The notes beneath the pieces were generated by a model. It was given only the letters and a program-made list of their open reading frames with translations, was not told the origin of the DNA and searched no databases. A stretch of 10,208 bases of DNA from Peptococcaceae bacterium (GTDB lineage: Bacteria; Bacillota; Desulfotomaculia; Desulfotomaculales; Desulfocucumaceae), in assembly GCA_013336365.1 (NCBI GenBank), contig JAAXTT010000045.1:1-10208 (forward strand). The letters run 5' to 3'. Every line of letters begins with the position of its first letter. Position 1 is the stretch's first letter. A program made the translations under genes and the position numbers. This document shows, one piece after another, positions 1-6,205 of the stretch.

Positions 1-12
1 CTCTTCCGATCT
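1..12. other. Illumina adapter remnant at the contig end
   Basis: The first 12 bases, CTCTTCCGATCT, are identical to the 3' end of the standard Illumina sequencing adapter. They sit exactly at the contig edge and interrupt a gene whose reading frame is otherwise intact up to base 13. I read them as untrimmed library sequence, not genomic DNA. The last genomic base on this side is probably 13. Confidence 0.93.
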
Positions 13-239
13 TACATATTGGGCTGGACTCCTCTGGTGTAGGGATATTCTCCGGGAAGTTCGAGATTTGAATTATTGCAGTTGACATTATCAGCAGTAT
101 ATACAGTGTCTAATACTATTTCTGAGTCAGTACTAAATTCAGCTTTTCGCTCAGGGTTTCTAAGCATTTTCTCTTCATGTTTTTTTTTCCAAATAATCTT
201 TCTTTCCTTCAGGTTTTTAATCATTTCCTCCTTGAACAA
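13..239 (-). CDS. Methylmalonyl-CoA mutase large subunit, N-terminal fragment (cut by contig end)
   Basis: This is the first 75 residues of the B12-dependent mutase that interconverts methylmalonyl-CoA and succinyl-CoA in the cytoplasm. The N-terminus is a charged helix (MFKEE...KERK, residues 1-14), followed by the family's NPERK and FSTDS segments (28-39), VYTADNV (46-52) and LPGEYPYTRGVQPNM (61-75). In the family this last stretch leads into the substrate-binding TIM barrel, and the next residue is normally Tyr. The start is TTG at 239, supported by AAGGGGG at 247-253 seven bases upstream; the later ATG at codon 6 has an SD only 2 bases away. The apparent stop after Met75 is artificial: genomic TA is completed to TAA by the adapter. 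The gene lies 39 bases downstream of sucD, whose product handles the same succinyl-CoA, and is the last visible gene of the operon. Confidence 0.88.
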
Positions 240-278
240 GAAGAGACCCCCTTATGATTATATATTTTTTGTTCATAT

Positions 279-1145
279 TTAAAGCACTTTTCTAATCAAT
301 CCCGGCACCTCAAAGGGAAGATTGGCCACTGAAACCCCAGCCATTTGCAATGCCTTAACCTTTCCCTCATAAGTACCCTTACCCCGTTCTATGATAGCGC
401 CTGCATGGCCCATTCGTTTTCCCGGAGGCGCACTTTTCCCGGCTATATAGGCTACTACAGGCTTGGTCATGTGATTTTTGATATAATTTGCTGCCGATTC
501 TTCCTGATCTCCTCCGATTTCCCCCACTAAAACAATTGCCTCAGTATCCTCATCAGCTTCAAATTTTTCCAGCACATCAACAAAGGATAAACCCACTACC
601 CTATCGCCACCCAAGCCCACAACAGTTGATTGCCCAAGCTTATTATCAGTCAGATTTCCTACTATCTCATAGGTTAGAGTCCCACTACGGGCAACAACCC
701 CAATCGGACCGGGAATAAAAAAATTATTTGGCGGAATTCCTATTTTGCTTTTACCGGAAGATACTATTCCAAAGGTGTTTGGACCAAGTACCTTTGCCCC
801 TTTTTGTCTGGCAAAAGCAATTATGTCAATGCCATCATTAAGCGGGATATGCTCGGTAATTATTATTATCAGCTTAATTCCTGCATCTATAGCCTCAAAT
901 GCAGCATCCTTTGCAAAAGGTGCCGGTATGAAAAGACAGGCAGCATCAATTTCACTTTCTTCTTTAGCTGCCAGGACGGTATCATAAATTGGGATATTTT
1001 CAATTTTCATACCGCCTTTACCGGGGGAAATACCACCTACTATCTGAGTACCATAGGCCAGCATTTGAAGCATATGAAATTTTCCCTGATTTCCGGTAGC
1101 TCCTTGAACAATAACCCTGGTTTCTTCATTTATTAAAATTGCCAT
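279..1145 (-). CDS. sucD: Succinyl-CoA synthetase (ADP/GDP-forming), alpha subunit
   Basis: This subunit converts succinyl-CoA to succinate with substrate-level phosphorylation (reversibly), together with SucC. The protein is 288 residues, the normal length (E. coli about 289). The N-terminal CoA-binding Rossmann fold shows VIVQGATGNQG (11-21). The active-site phosphohistidine is His247 in GKRMGHAGAI. GPNTFGIV (121-128) stands where most homologues have GPNCPG, a small variation. ATG at 1145 is chosen because MAILINEETRVIVQG is the usual family N-terminus and a GGGAAG SD lies about 10 bases upstream; an in-frame TTG at 1172 and ATG at 1166 would add an unusual extension. It lies 37 bases after sucC and before methylmalonyl-CoA mutase, so it is probably co-transcribed. 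In a propionate oxidiser this step conserves energy as ATP or GTP; nucleotide specificity cannot be read from this subunit. Confidence 0.95.
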   Translation of the reverse strand: MAILINEETRVIVQGATGNQGKFHMLQMLAYGTQIVGGISPGKGGMKIENIPIYDTVLAAKEESEIDAACLFIPAPFAKDAAFEAIDAGIKLIIIITEHIPLNDGIDIIAFARQKGAKVLGPNTFGIVSSGKSKIGIPPNNFFIPGPIGVVARSGTLTYEIVGNLTDNKLGQSTVVGLGGDRVVGLSFVDVLEKFEADEDTEAIVLVGEIGGDQEESAANYIKNHMTKPVVAYIAGKSAPPGKRMGHAGAIIERGKGTYEGKVKALQMAGVSVANLPFEVPGLIRKVL

Positions 1146-1182
1146 TGCAATTAATCTTCCCTTCATCTTCAATTACCATCTT

Positions 1183-2292
1183 CTATCTGTTGGCAATTGC
1201 CACCGCCTGGGCTGCAGCTTCATGCATGGTTTTATATGCTGTAAAGCCATTGTCCTCAAGAATCTTTAAGCCTATTTCCTCATTGGTTCCTACCAGTCTG
1301 ATAACTACCGGAACAGGGATACCAATCTCATTTTTCACCTTTACAAGAGCATTGGCCACATCGTCACATCTGGTTATTCCCCCAAAAATATTTATTAATA
1401 TTACCTTCGAATCAGAATCCAATAAAATTTTTATGGCTTCAACAGTTCCAGCCATACCTGTACCACCGCCGGCATCCATAAAATTTGCCGGCCGACCGTT
1501 AAAATATTCGAGAGTATCCAGGGTTCCCATAGTAATGCCTGCTCCATTGGCCATTACTGCAATATCACCCTCCAGCCGGACATATGATAACCCTGCGTCA
1601 TGGGCTCTTTTCTCTGCGTTTGTCTTCTCCTCAACATAAGGAAGCTCAGGGTGTCTGAATAAAGCTTCATCATCAATAGTTATCTTGGCATCAGCTGCAA
1701 CCAAACTATCTCCGGATACCACTAGAGGATTAATTTCTAACAACTCTGCATCTTTTTCTCTAAATATTTTATAAAGGACTTGTAAAAGCGAGATCATCTC
1801 TTTTGCTATATTATCCTTAAGTCCCAATTTTCTAGCGATTTCTCTGGCATCATAGCTTTTTAAGCCTATCAAGGGATCAATATAATATCTTACCAGATAA
1901 TCATCAGGTACCTCTTCTATATCCACTCCCCCATGTAATGATGCTAAAATCAAAGGCTTACCTGAGGTACTGTCTACAGTTATAGCAAGATAAAGCTCTC
2001 TATCGATTTGTATTTTTTCTTCAACAAGCAACTTATCTACAATAAATCCCTGGACTATACTGCCAAGAATTCTGGCAGACTCATTTTCAGTTTCCACAAT
2101 TGATGAGGGAAAGGCTATTCCCCCACCCTTGCCACGCTTTCCCGAAAGTATCTGAGACTTTATAACTACCGGACTATCCAGATAAGAGGCTATTTTTACA
2201 GCCTCCCCAGGTGAGGATGCAACTTTTCCCCTTGGCACTCTTACCCCATAATCAGATAATATTTCCTTGCCCATATATTCAAATAGCTTCAT
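1183..2292 (-). CDS. sucC: Succinyl-CoA synthetase, beta subunit (ATP-grasp)
   Basis: This is the nucleotide-binding half of succinyl-CoA synthetase, 369 residues against about 388 in E. coli, so slightly short but complete. The ATP-grasp domain begins MKLFEYMGKEIL (1-12) and has the VVIKSQILSGKRGKGGGI region (42-59). LLEINPLVV (184-192) carries the metal-binding ENP element. The C-terminal flavodoxin-like domain has NGAGITMGTLDTL (249-261), FMDAGGGT (271-278) and the hallmark INIFGGITRCDDVANAL (300-316). Family members usually read VNGAGLAM and DVGGGA here, so this is a divergent anaerobe-type version. The ATG is supported by GAGGTG 8 bases upstream. The gene begins 28 bases after the fumarase beta stop and is followed by sucD, so alpha and beta are made from one transcript. 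Confidence 0.95.
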   Translation of the reverse strand: MKLFEYMGKEILSDYGVRVPRGKVASSPGEAVKIASYLDSPVVIKSQILSGKRGKGGGIAFPSSIVETENESARILGSIVQGFIVDKLLVEEKIQIDRELYLAITVDSTSGKPLILASLHGGVDIEEVPDDYLVRYYIDPLIGLKSYDAREIARKLGLKDNIAKEMISLLQVLYKIFREKDAELLEINPLVVSGDSLVAADAKITIDDEALFRHPELPYVEEKTNAEKRAHDAGLSYVRLEGDIAVMANGAGITMGTLDTLEYFNGRPANFMDAGGGTGMAGTVEAIKILLDSDSKVILINIFGGITRCDDVANALVKVKNEIGIPVPVVIRLVGTNEEIGLKILEDNGFTAYKTMHEAAAQAVAIANR

Positions 2293-2320
2293 TGCCTTAT
2301 CACCTCTTTTTTGACCAGTA

Positions 2321-2884
2321 TTAACTGAGGTTCTTATTCTTGTATTGTTCTATACCTTCTTTAAAAAGATCACCGCCAAATATATCATTGGCAACTAAAA
2401 CAGGAAAGTCCTCAACAAATAATTCATGTATAGCTTCAGCACCAAGCTCAGGATATGCCACGACACGACATTTTGTAATGCTTTTGGCAATAAGGGCTGC
2501 TGCACCCCCAACAGCTACAAAATATACTGCATTATTTTCCTCCATTGACTTTATGACCCTGGCATCTCTTTTGCCTTTTCCTATCATACCCTTTAAACCG
2601 AGTTCGATTAATTGGGGAGTGTAGGAATCCATCCGTCCTGAGGTTGTAGGTCCTGCAGAGCCAATTATCTGACCCGGTTTTGCAGGGCTTGGTCCAACAT
2701 AATAGATAATTTGCCCCTTTAATTCAATTGGCAAAGGTTTACCTTCTTCCAATAAATTAACCAGCTTTTTATGGGCCGCATCTCGAGCAGTATATATAAG
2801 GCCACTAATTAAAACCGCCTGTCCTGCTTTCAATTTCTCAATATCCTCATTTTTCAAGGGTGTCATAAGCCTAATCGGTGACAT
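2321..2884 (-). CDS. Class I fumarase, beta (C-terminal) subunit
   Basis: This is the small subunit of an iron-sulfur hydro-lyase that hydrates fumarate to malate. It corresponds to the C-terminal domain of single-chain class I fumarases and is 187 residues long. It shows TPLKNEDIEKLKAGQAV (8-24), the conserved YTARDAAHKKL (31-41), GPSPAKPGQIIGSAGPTTSG (64-83) followed by RMDSYTP, and GMIGKGK (99-105). ATG at 2884 is chosen over the in-frame TTG at 2896, because the TTG sits inside the AAGGTTGG that acts as SD for the ATG. It begins 18 bases after the alpha-subunit stop. The same fold serves L(+)-tartrate dehydratase (TtdB); the sucCD and mutase neighbours favour fumarase. In Pelotomaculum the equivalent pair was called MmcBC, as I recall. 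Confidence 0.92.
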   Translation of the reverse strand: MSPIRLMTPLKNEDIEKLKAGQAVLISGLIYTARDAAHKKLVNLLEEGKPLPIELKGQIIYYVGPSPAKPGQIIGSAGPTTSGRMDSYTPQLIELGLKGMIGKGKRDARVIKSMEENNAVYFVAVGGAAALIAKSITKCRVVAYPELGAEAIHELFVEDFPVLVANDIFGGDLFKEGIEQYKNKNLS

Positions 2885-2902
2885 TAAATTAACCAACCTT
2901 TT

Positions 2903-3769
2903 TTATAAGATTATTTCTTTATGCCTGGCGGCATGGCAGTTTATATTTACAGCCACCGGCAGACTGGCAATATGACAAGGGAATATTTCTATATTTACCC
3001 CCAATGCAGTTACAATTCCTCCCAATCCCTGGGGCCCGATACCTAAGGAATTTATATTATTCAGCAAATCCTTTTCTAGTAGAGCGATATCTGGGATTAT
3101 GTTTGGTTTTCCCACCTCTCTTAATAACGCCTCTTTAGCAAGAAGGGCACATTTTTCAAAATTTCCACCTATCCCAATACCGACAATTATTGGGGGACAA
3201 GGATCTGCACCTGCATTTACTATGGTTTCAATGACAAATTCCTTTACTCCCTCAATTCCGGCCGAGGGCTTGAGCATTTTTATTGCGCTCATATTCTCAC
3301 TGCCGCCACCTTTAGGCGCCACAATAATTTTCAAATTTTCACCTGCCACCATCTTTAAATGTATAACTGCAGGAGTATTGTCTCCGGTATTAACTCTTAA
3401 AAAGGGATGATTGACTATTGATTTACGCAAATATCCTTCTTGATAGCCCCTTCGTACCCCTTGATTTATTGCCTCATAAAGGTCTCCACCTTCAATTTTC
3501 AGGTCTTGACCCAATTCCAGAAAGACTACCGCCACACCTGTGTCCTGGCAAATAGGAACATGATTTTTCGCTGCAATACCGGCATTCTCAATTATCTGAT
3601 CAAAAATATTTATACCTACAGGAGATATCTCCTTTTTTCTGCCTTTTTCCAACGCTTCAACAACATCTTTACCAAGATAATAGTTGGAATCAGCACATAG
3701 CTTTGCAACCTCTGAAATAATTTTATCTGTAGATATGGTTTTGATAGTACCGCCTCCGATAACTTGCAA
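2903..3769 (-). CDS. Class I fumarase, alpha (N-terminal, [4Fe-4S]) subunit
   Basis: This is the large subunit of the oxygen-sensitive fumarase and carries the catalytic [4Fe-4S] cluster. Candidate ligands, numbered from the TTG, are Cys74 in VPICQDTG, Cys191 in ADPCPP and Cys278 in NINCHAARH; these match the three conserved positions of the family. Other signatures are NYYLGKDV (29-36), APKGGGSENMSA (151-162), VGIGIGGNFEKC (196-207) and LGIGPQGLGG (242-251). The start is uncertain. The entry is drawn to TTG at 3769, the only canonical start codon, but that codon has no SD. A strong CGGAGG (3753-3758) lies inside the frame, 7 bases before an ATC at 3745; starting there would give MKTISTDKI, closer to the usual family N-terminus and 280 residues long. 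The gene heads the fum-suc-mutase operon, divergent from lexA. Confidence 0.92.
   Translation of the reverse strand: MQVIGGGTIKTISTDKIISEVAKLCADSNYYLGKDVVEALEKGRKKEISPVGINIFDQIIENAGIAAKNHVPICQDTGVAVVFLELGQDLKIEGGDLYEAINQGVRRGYQEGYLRKSIVNHPFLRVNTGDNTPAVIHLKMVAGENLKIIVAPKGGGSENMSAIKMLKPSAGIEGVKEFVIETIVNAGADPCPPIIVGIGIGGNFEKCALLAKEALLREVGKPNIIPDIALLEKDLLNNINSLGIGPQGLGGIVTALGVNIEIFPCHIASLPVAVNINCHAARHKEIIL
3753..3758 (-). promoter_or_regulatory. Shine-Dalgarno site inside the annotated fumarase alpha frame
   Basis: The minus strand reads CGGAGG here, the best ribosome-binding site near the fumarase start. No ATG, GTG or TTG in frame follows at a usable distance. ATC at 3745-3743 follows after exactly 7 bases and would give the N-terminus expected for the family. 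The site therefore argues against TTG 3769 as the main start. Confidence 0.6.
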
Positions 3770-3785
3770 ATTTCATTGTATTAAG

Positions 3786-3917
3786 TTAACTATATACTTG
3801 TGTAATTAAGACATCTTTATTAGAAAATTCAGTCTCATTAACTTTCATTTTTTCACATCTAACCTTTAATTTCAACGTGTATTGATCTTGTATTTTATAT
3901 ACATTCAATATAACCAT
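3786..3917 (-). CDS. Possible small leader ORF (43 codons) upstream of fumarase
   Basis: I do not recognise this ORF. It runs from ATG at 3917 to TAA at 3786 without interruption, in sequence that is rich in A and T and should contain stops often. A strong SD, GGGGAGG (3919-3925), precedes it. That SD is only 1 base from the ATG, so an in-frame TTG at 3908, 10 bases from the SD, is the better start and would give 40 residues. The product is charged and hydrophilic (KLKVRCEKMK, then NETEFSNKD), with no membrane segment, signal peptide or Cys motif. It points towards fumarase and ends 16 bases before that gene's TTG, so it could be a translated leader or a genuine small protein. Its SD almost abuts the LexA box. 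No convincing promoter is visible on this strand. It may be chance. Confidence 0.35.
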   Translation of the reverse strand: MVILNVYKIQDQYTLKLKVRCEKMKVNETEFSNKDVLITQVYS

Positions 3918-3927
3918 ACCTCCCCAT

Positions 3928-3941
3928 AGAACATGTGTTTC
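3928..3941. promoter_or_regulatory. LexA operator (SOS box)
   Basis: AGAACATGTGTTTC matches the Gram-positive SOS consensus CGAACRNRYGTTYG at 12 of 14 positions; only the outermost bases differ, and the GAAC-N4-GTTY core is intact. It lies 19 bases upstream of the lexA -10 and overlaps the place where a -35 would sit, so bound LexA would block its own promoter. Its left edge is 3 bases from the SD of the small divergent ORF, so it could affect that strand too. Confidence 0.82.
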
Positions 3942-3957
3942 ATGGAACGTATTTTTG

Positions 3958-3966
3958 TGTTATAAT
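3958..3966 (+). promoter_or_regulatory. lexA promoter, extended -10
   Basis: TGTTATAAT is a perfect extended -10 (TG-N-TATAAT), 31 bases upstream of the lexA ATG. The -35 window at 3938-3943 reads TTTCAT, a poor match, which an extended -10 can compensate for. The SOS box overlaps this -35 region. The transcript would start near 3973 and carry a 5' leader of about 25 bases. Confidence 0.7.
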
Positions 3967-3997
3967 ATCTTCAAATAATTGGAAGGGTTGTGCTGAA

Positions 3998-4603
3998 ATG
4001 GATGATCTTACCCAAAGGGAAAAATCTGTGATTGGATTTATAGCCAGCAACATAAAAACAAAAGGTTATCCCCCATCAGTAAGAGAGATTGGTCAGGCAG
4101 TAGGTTTGAAATCCAGCTCAACTGTACACGGTTATCTTAAGCGGTTGGAAGCTAAAGGGTATATTCGCAGAGATCCAGCCAAGCCCAGGGCAATGGAGAT
4201 TATGGAGAGTGAATACCTGTATCGACAGGATACCGCTTCCGTGCCGATATTAGGCCAGGTTGCAGCCGGTCAGCCAATGCTTGCCAGTGAGAATTATGAT
4301 GAATGCCTTCCCCTGTCTACCGCATACTTCGGAGAAGGAAAATTTTTTATGCTCCAAGTCCGCGGAGATAGTATGATTGATGCAGGTATTCACCAAAATG
4401 ACCTGGTTGTGGTCAGGCAACAATCCAATGCCAATAATGGAGATATAGTCGTAGCTATGATCGACGATGAAGCCACTGTGAAAAGATTCTTCAAGGAAAA
4501 CTCTCACATTAGACTGCAGCCTGAAAACACGAGGCTGGAACCAATAATACTCAAAGATGTCTCGATTCTTGGCAAGGTAATTGGTTTAATGCGCAGGTAT
4601 TAA
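3998..4603 (+). CDS. lexA: LexA, SOS repressor and self-cleaving protease
   Basis: LexA binds SOS boxes as a dimer and is inactivated when RecA filaments on single-stranded DNA stimulate its self-cleavage. The protein is 201 residues, the usual length. Residues 1-65 are the winged helix-turn-helix: LTQREKSVIGFI, then PPSVREIGQAVGLKSSSTVH (25-44), LKRLEAKGYIRR. The cleavage bond is Ala90-Gly91 in GQVAAG. The catalytic dyad is Ser125 in VRGDSMIDAG and Lys162 in DEATVKRFF. ATG at 3998 is chosen because GGAAGGG (3981-3987) lies 10 bases upstream and MDDLTQREK is the normal family start; a longer frame reaching back to 3935 would begin inside the LexA operator. Autoregulation is expected from the box at 3928. 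The methyltransferase gene begins 2 bases after its stop. Confidence 0.97.
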   Translation: MDDLTQREKSVIGFIASNIKTKGYPPSVREIGQAVGLKSSSTVHGYLKRLEAKGYIRRDPAKPRAMEIMESEYLYRQDTASVPILGQVAAGQPMLASENYDECLPLSTAYFGEGKFFMLQVRGDSMIDAGIHQNDLVVVRQQSNANNGDIVVAMIDDEATVKRFFKENSHIRLQPENTRLEPIILKDVSILGKVIGLMRRY

Positions 4604-4605
4604 CC

Positions 4606-5250
4606 ATGAGTACAAACAAATGTCGGCTATGTTCTGCCTTCGCAGACACAGTTGATGAAATCGAAACACCCGGGTATTACCGCTGTCCTAATTGTGATCT
4701 TCTATTTATCGACCAAAAATATGTTCTGCCTCGAGAAAAAGAAAGGGCTAGATATTTACTCCATGAAAATAGCCCTGACAATATAGGCTATGTGACTATG
4801 CTCTCTCATTTTATTAATCAGACAGTTATCCCTTTTAATAAGGAAATTACTTTAGGATTGGACTATGGATGCGGACCTGTTCCAGTATTAAAAGAATTAA
4901 TAGCCGATTTAGGAATCGAAATGGATGCATATGACCCTTTTTTCTTTAATGATTTAGGTTTTTTGAACAAAAAATACGATCTAATTGTATCTACAGAAGT
5001 TTTTGAACACTTTCTCAATCCCGGGAATGAAATAGATCTGCTGATATCAATTTTGAACCCAAATGGAATCCTGGCTGTAATGACCCTTTTTCATAATGAT
5101 AATATAAATCTTAATAGCTGGTGGTATCGGAAGGATTCCACTCATGTCTGTTTTTATAGTTTAAAAACCTGTTACTGGATAGCAGAAAAATATTCTCTTA
5201 AACTGTTGTATTTCAATAATAAGGATATTTGTGTTTGGAGAAAGATATAA
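4606..5250 (+). CDS. Zinc-ribbon class I SAM-dependent methyltransferase
   Basis: This is a 214-residue protein with a small N-terminal zinc ribbon and a Rossmann-type methyltransferase domain. The ribbon has two CxxC pairs: Cys6/Cys9 and Cys27/Cys30. SAM motif I is LDYGCGPVPVL (85-95), a likely ribose-binding acid is Asp110 in AYDPFF, and YDLIVSTEVFEHF (124-136) is the post-I and motif II region. The C-terminal NSWWYRKDSTHVCFYS (170-185) resembles a block shared by methyltransferases of the Methyltransf_23 type. The methyl acceptor is unknown; the ribbon suggests a protein or nucleic acid partner, which is inference. The start lies 2 bases after the lexA stop with little SD of its own, so translational coupling to lexA is likely, and expression should rise with SOS induction. 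No clear terminator follows; only 30 bases separate it from the convergent gene. Confidence 0.85.
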   Translation: MSTNKCRLCSAFADTVDEIETPGYYRCPNCDLLFIDQKYVLPREKERARYLLHENSPDNIGYVTMLSHFINQTVIPFNKEITLGLDYGCGPVPVLKELIADLGIEMDAYDPFFFNDLGFLNKKYDLIVSTEVFEHFLNPGNEIDLLISILNPNGILAVMTLFHNDNINLNSWWYRKDSTHVCFYSLKTCYWIAEKYSLKLLYFNNKDICVWRKI

Positions 5251-5280
5251 TTTTTTGAATACTCTAAGAACAGCTTCTAA

Positions 5281-6105
5281 TTATTTTATCAAATCACTTA
5301 GCTTAATTTGGGGATGATGATATCGATGATAAGCTATAGTTCTTTTTCCGTATTGTATTGCCTCTTTAGGACACCACTGAATACAGGAAAGACATTGCTC
5401 ACAATTATTTGACCAAAGCAATTGATTATCTTCTAATTTTATATTTTTTGATGGGCATATTTTTATACAAATATTGCAATGATTACAATCCTCAGTAACC
5501 CAAAACCTATTGTCCATTTTTGCCACATAGGGAAAGGCAAGTTTATACAAGCCTGTAAAAAGCAATCTTTGCCAAATTGGTCCTTTTTCAACGGGCATTA
5601 TCACCCTGTTTGTAACCTTCTCCGCAATATTAGAAAGGGTCTTTTCCGCTTGTTGAAATCTACTATTCTGTTGATCTGCAGTTCCGGGACCACCCCAAGG
5701 GATATAATTTGAGGGCATAACTACAGACCATCCGCCAGATAATTTTATATCCTTACCTCTCATGACTTTTTTCATTTGCACTAAGGTATTAGATACTTGA
5801 CCTGCATTATTAGCCACGGCAAATATATATTCAGGTGATTTTATGCCCAATTCATTTATGAATTTTAACACTCTGTGCGGAATACCCCAAATATGTACCG
5901 GAAAGATTATACCCACTACCGGCGGATAAATAGTAGTCTTATTATCCCATTCCATTATAGATTTTAATTCTGTATTCCCTATCTTTTCAGCCAAGGTACG
6001 GGCAATCCATAGTGAATTACCTGTACCGGTATAGTAGAAGATAATATTTTTGACTTCTGGGTTATTCGTTTCCGGTAGCTTATTTACCTTAATTGTATCT
6101 TCCAT
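5281..6105 (-). CDS. EFR1-family flavodoxin/ferredoxin fusion protein
   Basis: This is a 274-residue cytoplasmic electron carrier that joins a flavodoxin domain to a two-cluster ferredoxin. The FMN phosphate loop is YYTGTGNS (24-31), followed by the flavodoxin-like GIIFPVHIWGIP (65-76) and FAVANNAG (95-102). The C-terminus holds two [4Fe-4S] motifs: Cys207, 210, 213, 217 (CNHCNICIKICP) and Cys235, 238, 241, 245 (CEQCLSCIQWCP). All eight cysteines are present. A strong SD, AAGGAGA at 6111-6117, supports the ATG. The gene stands alone between a terminator upstream and a convergent methyltransferase. Proteins of this type are common in anaerobic Clostridia; the electron donor and acceptor are unknown. 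A role in the redox steps of succinate or fumarate metabolism nearby would be speculation. Confidence 0.9.
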   Translation of the reverse strand: MEDTIKVNKLPETNNPEVKNIIFYYTGTGNSLWIARTLAEKIGNTELKSIMEWDNKTTIYPPVVGIIFPVHIWGIPHRVLKFINELGIKSPEYIFAVANNAGQVSNTLVQMKKVMRGKDIKLSGGWSVVMPSNYIPWGGPGTADQQNSRFQQAEKTLSNIAEKVTNRVIMPVEKGPIWQRLLFTGLYKLAFPYVAKMDNRFWVTEDCNHCNICIKICPSKNIKLEDNQLLWSNNCEQCLSCIQWCPKEAIQYGKRTIAYHRYHHPQIKLSDLIK

Positions 6106-6127
6106 TACATTCTCCTTGTAAGAATAA

Positions 6128-6156
6128 AATATACTTATGGCGACTAAAAAAGTGAA
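6128..6156 (-). promoter_or_regulatory. Candidate promoter for the EFR1-family gene
   Basis: On the minus strand TTCACT (6151-6156, 4 of 6 to TTGACA) is followed after 17 bases by TATATT (6128-6133, 5 of 6 to TATAAT). The transcript would start about 15 bases upstream of the SD. The -35 lies inside one arm of the terminator hairpin of the preceding operon, so the two signals share bases. Confidence 0.4.
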
Positions 6157-6186
6157 GTATCCTCAAGGCAACACTTCACTTTTTTA
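6145..6186 (-). terminator. Rho-independent terminator of the ytxH/DUF948 operon, symmetrical
   Basis: A 14-bp perfect stem (arms 6145-6158 and 6173-6186) encloses a 14-base loop. The G+C part is GTGAAGT/ACTTCAC and each outer arm ends in six A or T bases, so the structure has a U-tract in either direction. It begins 20 bases after the DUF948 stop and should end that transcript; it would also work against read-through on the other strand. Confidence 0.82.
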
Positions 6187-6205
6187 TATGGTGTATTTTT
6201 TACTG

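Noticed and set aside
1139..1639. Plus-strand open frame of 166 codons opposite sucC
   Set aside because: It is antisense to a clearly conserved gene, has no SD and no recognisable family, and follows from the codon pattern of the real gene.
3937..3948. Second SOS box (GTTTCATGGAAC)
   Set aside because: The half-sites face the wrong way round (GTT outside, AAC outside) compared with GAAC-N4-GTTC, and it overlaps the better site.
3935..3997. Longer LexA with 21 extra N-terminal residues
   Set aside because: That start lies inside the LexA operator and upstream of the -10 element, so it would not be on the mRNA; the ATG at 3998 has its own SD.
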